Source: Chara braunii
Taxonomy: Eukaryota > Streptophyta > Charophyceae > Charales > Characeae
Assembly (NCBI GenBank): GCA_003427395.1
Contig: BFEA01000032.1
Location: forward strand, 2,182,030 to 2,246,029
Length of the DNA stretch: 64,000 bases
Direction: 5' to 3'
Shown here piece by piece: positions 48,101-56,881 of this stretch. A program made the position numbers and the translations under genes. The notes beneath the pieces are model-generated. The model was given only the letters and a program-made list of their open reading frames with translations, made no database searches and was not told where the DNA came from. Position 1 is the first letter of the stretch. Each line of letters begins with the position of its first letter.

Positions 48101-51100
48101 CAAGTCCATGTGAATGTTACTTCAGTACAAGGGCTGTGGTGTAGATGTAAAGGTACCTGGCCTTGGAAACTATGCAAGCGTGCTCGCCATAGTTCACACT
48201 GATGATTCCCTCGACGAGGAAGGAGCCTCAGTGACTACAAGCAAACTTTTGCCGACTTGCAGATGGCTGCATGACCTCCAGAATCAAGTCCATGTGAATG
48301 TTACTTCAGTACAAGGGCCGCGGTGTAGATGTAAAGGTACCTGCCCTTGGAAAATATTCAAGTGTGGACTTTCATTGGTCAATCAGCAGGCTCGCCATAG
48401 CTCACACTGATGACTCACTCGACGAGGAAGGAGCCTCAGAGGCTACAAGCGAAGCAACTTTTGCCGCCTTGCATGCTGCGTGGCAAAAGTGCAATGTAGC
48501 GTAAGCTGGCAGGAAAGTTGAAGATATAGTCCATACCCGTAGGGGCTGCATTGTCATTTGCATTGTTCCAATGTCCCACTGGGAAAATCCTGACCGTTTT
48601 TGTTCTGGAGTGATCTCCAGAAGTGCCAACGAGAAAATGTGGGTCATCGAACTGCTATGACCCTGGCAGCATCTTCAGTTGCAATGGTTTATGCTTCCTG
48701 CTAGATTTGCAAAGGCGAATGTACTGTGATTGCCAGGGTGGATTCTGTCATGCGAAATTATCTCATTCGAGTTTTCTACTGCTGTCTTCGAATTTGCAGG
48801 TGGAGCGACTGACTTGACAGCTGACATGCATCACAAAGACCAGCAGACACATCAGCAGCAGCAGCAACAGCAGTCCCAGCAGCAACAGCAGTCCCAGCAG
48901 CAACAGCAGCAGCAGTCTCGGCAGCAGCAGCAACAGCAGCAGCAGCATGAGAATGCCCTCTCTGCCATGCAATCGCAGCACTTTCCGGTAAGGCCCTGAA
49001 TCATATGTGCATGCAGTTGGCAGTGTCTATGCACTGGAAAACAATGTACTGTATTCCCCATCTGACCGTGTGCCAAATCCAAAAGGATATGCATGCTTAC
49101 GTGCAGAGACACTGCTTCACTGCCCGTTGTTACCTGATCAAGCATGGTTTATGGAGTTCTTCTGCATGCCATTGTTGTGATGGTTGGTCAAATGCCTGGG
49201 GTCAAGGTCGATGCAAAGGGGGGAGGGTCACACTACTTTTGGAGGGGTTTATAGAAAACTTCTTTCAGCTTGGTATGTTTCCGCCATTGAGCTGAAAAGT
49301 ATGTTCACGTAATTGGTCCATGCTTTGTGAACAACGCAACCTTCCCTTGTCGTTGCTCTTCCCAAAACCCGTGTCCATAGTTTCTCCTTTTGGCATCATT
49401 AGATAACGAAGTCTTTTGTGGCTAAGGTCGTTGTTTTCTGTTTGCGTAGCTTTATAACCATTGTCGTTCAGTTTGCAGTGCTCTTCTCGTTTTCATCCCT
49501 ACATCCCTACACTTAAAAAAATTGCGAACGTGAGAAATCTGCCATCCGGGCCATCCGCAGTCCTATCGGCCCGACGGTTTCGCGATCTTAAGATCGTGCG
49601 AAGATCCAGGCTGTCCACGGTCCTATGGGCCTGACGGTTCAGATCGTTGCACAATCTTAAGACCTTAAGATTGGACAACGATTCAGGCCGTCCGATGCCT
49701 GGATCATCGCCTGATCTTAAACCACCAGTACCTTACGAAGCACTTCTCCGAGCCTTTTTTTTTTTGAGCTACCGACCCGCTTTGTTGTAGTAGGAGGCAA
49801 CTGGAGAAAAGCAGTCCTACAATGGGCTACTGGTCCTTACAATGTCGAGGGACCGGTACTTCTAATGAGAGGTTTTTTGTTTTATTTTTTCTTCCCGTCT
49901 TCTTTGCTTTCTTTTTTTTTCCTTATTTTTTTATCCCTCTTTTTTATGCCCTGAGTGAAATCGTCCCTGAGAACACGTAAAAGGAGGAAGGAAACAAAAG
50001 GAAAGAAAAAAAAGAAAACATTCAAAACAGACATGTGGCCGTGATCGTGGTTAGATACATTCGGGGAAGCACGGGTGAGTATGCCCTCAATGAGGGCCAT
50101 CCTTGAGAATAAACGGGGTTTACGCTCTGCCTTGCTGGCAGAGCCCAAAAAAAAAAAAGAAAAAAAAAGAAGTGATTTGGCTGTGATAGTGCTCAGGTAC
50201 ATTCTGTACAGCACTAGTGTGAGCGTGCCCTCAGCAAGGCCTACCCCGACATCCAGTCGGAAGTACTACGTTGGAGGAAAGAAAAAAAAGAAGAGAAAAA
50301 AGAAGCAAAGATTTGGCCGTTATCGTGGTCAGATACATTCCGAAAGTACTAGTGAGTGTACGCCGTCAGTGAGGGCCATCCGTGAGAATGAACGCGGATT
50401 ACGCTCTGCGCTGCTGGCAGAGCCCAAAAGAAAAGACAAAAAAAAAAAGGATTTGGCAAGAAGCAAACGAAGAAAAGAAAGAAGCAAAGATTTGGCCGTG
50501 ATCGCGGTCAGATACATTCGGGTAAATACTGATGAGAGCATGCTGTCAGTGAGGGCCGTGGAATACTCCTGCCTTGCTGGCAGGGCACAAAAAGAAAAGA
50601 AAAGAAAAACGGCTGAAGTTTTATTATTTTTCTTCTCTTTTTCTTTCCTTTTTTTTTTGCTGCTGTGCTCTGTGGTCGTCCGTGCCGGGCCTGCAAAGGT
50701 CTTCCATGAATTCAGGAAGGCTTCTTTTTTTGCCTGGGCGGGGTACTGGTGGTTTAAAGTCTTAAGATTGCGCGACAATCTGAACTGTCGGGCTTGTAGG
50801 ACCGTGGACGGGCGGCTTGGTACCTGTTGGGAATTGGTCCGCTGCAGGGCGCGCCCTCGCGCTCGAGTCCAACCACCTCCACTCCGCCGCCACCTCCCAC
50901 CTTCTGTCGACTCTGCTGCCACCTCCCACCTTCCGCCTCCGCCCACCTCCCTTCCGCCTTCTCCAGCCATCTTCCCTCTGCCACCGCCCACCTCTTCCTC
51001 TCCGCTTCTGCCCACCATCTCCTCTCCCGCGCTGACCACCTTCTCCGCATGGGGTCCACCTCGCCTCTGCCTCCGCCCATCCCCCCTCCTCCCACCTCCC

Positions 51101-51595
51101 CTCCGCCTCCTCTCGCCATCTCCTCTCTGCCTTCGCCCACCTCCCCTCTGCCACCGCCCACCATCTCCTCCCCGCCTCGCCCCCACCTCTTCTCCGCTCG
51201 GGGGCCACCTTGCCTCCGCCTCCGCCTGCCGGTCCCCTCCCCTCTGCCTCCCCCCAACCCTTGGGATTCCTTTGCCACTTCTCCCTCGGCATTTCCCCGC
51301 CAGTTCTCCTCCGGCTCCGCTCACATATGCTTCCTTCTCCGCCTATGCTCATCTCCACCCACCTCACCTCCGTCCACCTCACCTCAACTCCGTCCACCTC
51401 ACCTCGGTCCACCTCACCTCAGCCACTGCCCACCTCACCTCTGCTCACCTCATCTTGGCCTCCGTCAACCTGACTGCCGCATCTGCCCACGTGGCCTTGC
51501 CCTCAGTCGAGATGTGCACTTCTGCGGTGTGCCATGCGCCATGCGGAAATTAGTGATGCGCTCTTTTTTTTGTAGGTGTGTGTGTGTGTATACAG

Positions 51596-51635
<40 letters not shown>

Positions 51636-52573
51636 AACGAATGCCCTTCACACTTATCAGAGGGCCCATGCAGGTAATCTGAAGGGACCTCGCAGCAATT
51701 TAGCTCAGACCCTCCACCAAAATTGAGGCAGGCAGTGAATATGAAGTGGAGCACGAGGTGGCTGAATATACACAGGTTTCAAATTCAGGTCTGCGTTTCA
51801 GCAGTTATGGGTCGCTCACTTAACTAGGCCCTGTTGGTCTCTGCACGTGATGCTCAGGACTTGGCTGCACTGCTCACCAGACGTTCAAAATTAGAATGAA
51901 TCTTCTGGTAGAACGTGGAATAATACGCCGCCATGTGTTTTGTCTTTTGTACATGTGGTGAGTAGACCCTTATGGCCACTGCACGTATTCCTAAGAAAAT
52001 GAAAATGAGAAAAAAGAGAACTACTGACCCATAACCATGATGCACAGACCTGAATTCGAATCCAGACTACATATTCTCGTCCCACCCACACAAACTGGAA
52101 GTCTAAAGTCTCTCTGCTCCACATGGGGTCCTCGCTAATTTGCTGTAGGGGCCCTTCGGAAAAGAGACTGGACACCATTAGGACATGCACATCCCCATGA
52201 ACAGACATGTGCCCAGAGTTTTGGGGTATGGCACGACCCCGACTGTTTTCCCTCTTGCTTTCTGATTTTTAGAAGTGAGGGGCATGTTTGGCCACCCCAA
52301 CCTGTCCTTTCATTTTTTTTTTTTTTTTTGTGTGATGCGCCGCATCCCGTGCATGCACGTGCACTCTGCGCCGCATGTTCTGCAACCCCACGCACAGGAT
52401 GCGCCGCACCGTGTATTCCCCCGATTTTCAGTTCGTATATGCGCGTGCGAGAGGGAGAGAGAGCGAAGGGTCGGGTGCGGGTTCAGGCAAAGTTGGAGGG
52501 GCAGGAGGGTAGATACGTGCCACATGGTGTGATCTTTTTTTTTTTTTTTTTCCCTCCCGTTCTTTTTGTGTAC

Positions 52574-52635
<62 letters not shown>

Positions 52636-52737
52636 CGCAAGGGTAAGGAGAAGTAGGGTGGTGCGGATTATAAAGATGCCCTTTATGGGTTGATCTCTTC
52701 TTTTGCTTTTTTTTCCGGTTCTCTGGGTGCGTTTGTT

Positions 52738-52812
<75 letters not shown>

Positions 52813-53431
52813 GTTTGCATCCACAATGAATGAATCATGTGGCATATTTGTTTTTGCGAGCGGTCATCTAATCTTCATAATAGAGTGAAGGCAGGCTCAC
52901 GTTAAGAGTGTTTGAACTGAAGGCACCATGATGCAAAGAGTGTTTGAACTGAAGGCACCATGATGCTGATCAGATACATTCTACTGTGCATGTGCGCTGA
53001 AGAGTTCCACTGGTTGTCAGACTGTCACCACTACAGTGTAGCTGTGGCAATCCCCACAGAGATGTACCCTGTGCTTTGCTGTTTGTTCGGCATTGAGGCT
53101 GATGAGATGGGGTAACACATGAATGCATGCCCGTAAGGCAGGGGATCATTGACCGAGGTCTGCTTCTCTGTCGTCGGATAGAGTAGTGTGTCACGCAATG
53201 ACACACATTTGATTCTAGTGAACTGACTCTGTTTTGTGGATTGGTTTCTGGGCAGGGTGGTGGCCTTCCCGTTGCTGCGGCGGGACAAGCTGGTGGGTTA
53301 TCTGCTCTTCGAGGTGTTCCTGGAGCTGCTGCGTCGGCGTTGACCCCTTACGAACAGCAGCTGGTTTCGCAGCACCAACAGTATCAACAGTCACAGCTCA
53401 GGTTAGGGGTACATCAGCAGCAGCAAAGGCA

Positions 53432-53530
<99 letters not shown>

Positions 53531-56500
53531 GAGCTCCCCAGTACAGCAGGCTCATTCAAACATGATGGTCAAGGAGGCTGGACAGAAGCAACAACCACCT
53601 GCGATGCAGCCCGCTGCGGATCCATTTGGTCTGCTTGGTCTTTTAAGTGTTATCCGAATGACAGATCCAGACTTAACAACGTTGGCATTAGGAACAGACT
53701 TGACTACGTTGGGGCTGAACCTTAATTCCAGAGAACAGTTGTATAAGACGTTTGCCTCACCATGGGCAGATGGGCCATTAAGGGAGCCTGAGTTTACTCT
53801 TCCAGCATGTTATGTGCAACCTGCCCCAAGGCTTCAGGTGAGTTCTTCCTGATATGCTGAACAGAATGGGTCCAGGTTCTGCTGATGTCCAAATTAGCCT
53901 ACGATAACCTTGCAGACAGCGCACTCTTATGATCCCTCTTAACCCACTTTTTTTGTTTTTGTTTTTTAACTTTAACAGCTAAATGGAATTTGAGAGAGAG
54001 AGAGGTCAACTGTTGCAGGTAAAAGTTAATTGCACCTGCGGGAATAGTGGCTGAGTCAATGCAAAGTCGATGGTAATTATCTTTTTTGGTTTGGAACGAG
54101 TTCAGGGGATGCAGAGGCGGGCAGCACACACTTCAATCGTTGACCGAAGCACCTTCCTCCCCAATCTGTCCTCCTGCAATATCTAAGCTGTGTTCTCCCA
54201 CCTCAGATGCGCTTGATGCCACATTCCTCGTCTCGTCCCTCCCACCTGCCACATCTTTCCCGAAGTCAAATATAATAATGGATGGATAGGGAAAATGTAG
54301 GAAAGGTTATAAGGAGAACAGCTGTTAGCACAAGTCCCTTGCCTCTGCCTCTGCCTATGTGCATAGAGGGGAACAAGTTTAGAGGGCATTCCGCACCTGC
54401 CCATCCTTGTCCCTGCCCAATGCCAGCTTGCTTTTGTGCAATTCCCCTTGTAGTGCAACTCGAGGGATTACATTGAGGGGCCTTTTCGATGCAAGGTTAG
54501 AGAGCATTCCCTATGTGTCCATCCTTGTCCCTACCCAATGCCAGCTTACTTTTGTGCAAGTACCCTATTAGTGCAATTAGAGGGGTCACATTGAGGGGTC
54601 TTGCGGTTGCCTGCGGGCTGCCAATGCCCTTTTGTTGGGTTTGGGTGGGTGGAACTGTGGTCCCCTCTATGGTTGCTTGTGTTCTCTTGTCTCTGTGCCC
54701 TTGCCCCGTCAGAGAGTTACCAGTGGAGCAATGGAATATGGATCCTGTCTACCTTCCAGATAAGCCAAGTGTCTTTTGTGGAACTTGTAATTTACGGCAA
54801 AAGGTGGTTGGGGACATCGTGCAAGCTTCCAATTTCATTTTCCTGTTTGGTCTATATTGTCATGGAGTACAGTGTTGGCTGCAGTGTATGTAACCTTGCA
54901 TCTTTTTGTGCACTTGCTGTTTCATTTGGCATCAGTCAAACTGGAACATCGTTCTGGTGGCATTTGCTGATTGCATCTTGTGGATGGTGGTGTTTGATAA
55001 TGTACGCGTACTTGCAGCCTGGATATTTTATGAAGTTTCAGCAGGAAACGCTCTTTTACATCTTCTACAGGTACGTGTTGCTGTCATTCATTATGACGGA
55101 AGAATGTGATGTCTCAAGTGCAAATAAGTTCAGAAAATGTTAACTGTAATCCCAAACATCCATGGTCTGGCATCTTGCCTGCAGCTGACTAGCTTAAACC
55201 ATCGGTTCACGCAAACCTAAGTGGACAAAGCTGCCTTCCAAGGCCCGCTAGCCTGCAAGTGCGCCTCTTTGAAGTGGCCTGCCGCTTTTGCCACCAGCCA
55301 AGGCCGGAATCGAAATGCTCTCGCCACGTATACAGGTAAGAGCACTTCTTAGGGTTGTGTGAACTGGTGGTTCAACCCATGGCAAACGGGAAAAGATAAA
55401 TGCTTATTGACTGTGTGAAAGAAACACATAGCACAATACTTTTCTACTGGGCACTGGTGGTTTAACCTCTCGGCAAATGGGAAAAGATAAATGCTTATGG
55501 ACTGTGCGAAAGAAACACATAGAACAGGACTTTTCAACTGGGCAAGCTAGGGAAATATGAATGACTGTTGAATGCACGCAACACATAGAACAGGGCTTTT
55601 CTACTGGGCAAGCTAGGGAAATATGAACGACTGTTGAATGCACGAACACTGTTGTTAGCGAGATGGACGTGGATGGAGGAATGGATAGAGGTAGGGAAAC
55701 AAAAAAGGAAGAGAGAGAGAGAGAGAGAGGAACAAAAGAGGTGAGCTCTTTGTCCACCTCTTTCTTTCTCTACTCTTTGCTTCCTTCTTGTCTGGTATCG
55801 CTTATCATTCTCTCGTATCTCTTCTCCTATCTTTTTCCCTCTTATCATCTCTTCTTTTACGTTTGTCCTGCTTCTTCGGTGAGGTGGAGGAAGGTTTGTT
55901 GTGTGGCAGTAGGCATGGGGGGAAGAGCCGGGGAAAGAATGTGGGGAAAAGTGGGGAAAGGAGGGTGGATAGAACCGTCGAAAGCATGAGTTGTTGGGGG
56001 GGGGAAGGAAATGGGGTGTGTTTCAAGCATTGCAATAGGAATGGGGGTGTAGAGGGTGGGCAGTGCCAAGCACCAGTTGGAACGTGCACGGGTTGTGAGG
56101 GGGGGTAAGGGAGTGTTGTTTAAAGCATCACAATAGGAGTGGGATGAGTAGGGGCTGAGCAGTGCTCAGCACGTGTGAGGCTGGGTTTACCTGTTGCCTC
56201 TGCAGTGTGCTGACCTCGCTGTCCTGCGTAGGCCTGTGTGATGACACATGCACACACACGTCCCTCTATTTGTTTCCTTATAGATTCACAAAACTTTCCT
56301 TTTTCTTATAGTGTACAGACACACATGCACACACACTTCTCAAGTAATTGTGTGCCGACACACATGCACACACACTTCCCTAGATTGAGAAAACTAAATA
56401 ATATCTGTGCAAGTGTACCGCTTTGGAGGAAGACGGGTGTGTGAGCACTTCCCGCTCAACGACACAAACATGGGTAACCTTGCATCTTCTATTATATTGC

Positions 56501-56840
56501 CCACCTATACTTTTTTTTGTTTTATGGAGGGTCTGTAATGGTTTGTGGATGGGATGAGAGAGAGTTTTTTTTTTTTTTTACAACAGACACACACTTGCAC
56601 ACACGCACACACACTCGCGCTTGGAAACAGATGCACATTCACTCGCAAACACACTCGCTCAACCACTTGCACACACAAGAGAGAGTTTGTTTTTTTTGAC
56701 AACACACACACTTGCACACATGCACACACACACTTGGAAACAGATGAACATACTCTTGCAAACACACTCTCGCTCAACCACTTGCACGCGCATTAAAACT
56801 TTCAAACACACGCTTGCACACATGCAAGCGCTCGCGCGCG

Positions 56841-56881
<41 letters not shown>

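Noticed and set aside
50075-51553. Plus-strand 492-codon and minus-strand 331-codon frames
   Set aside because: They span the A-rich interior of the inverted-repeat element and the CACCTCCC tract; composition artefacts inside NOT2 intron 5.
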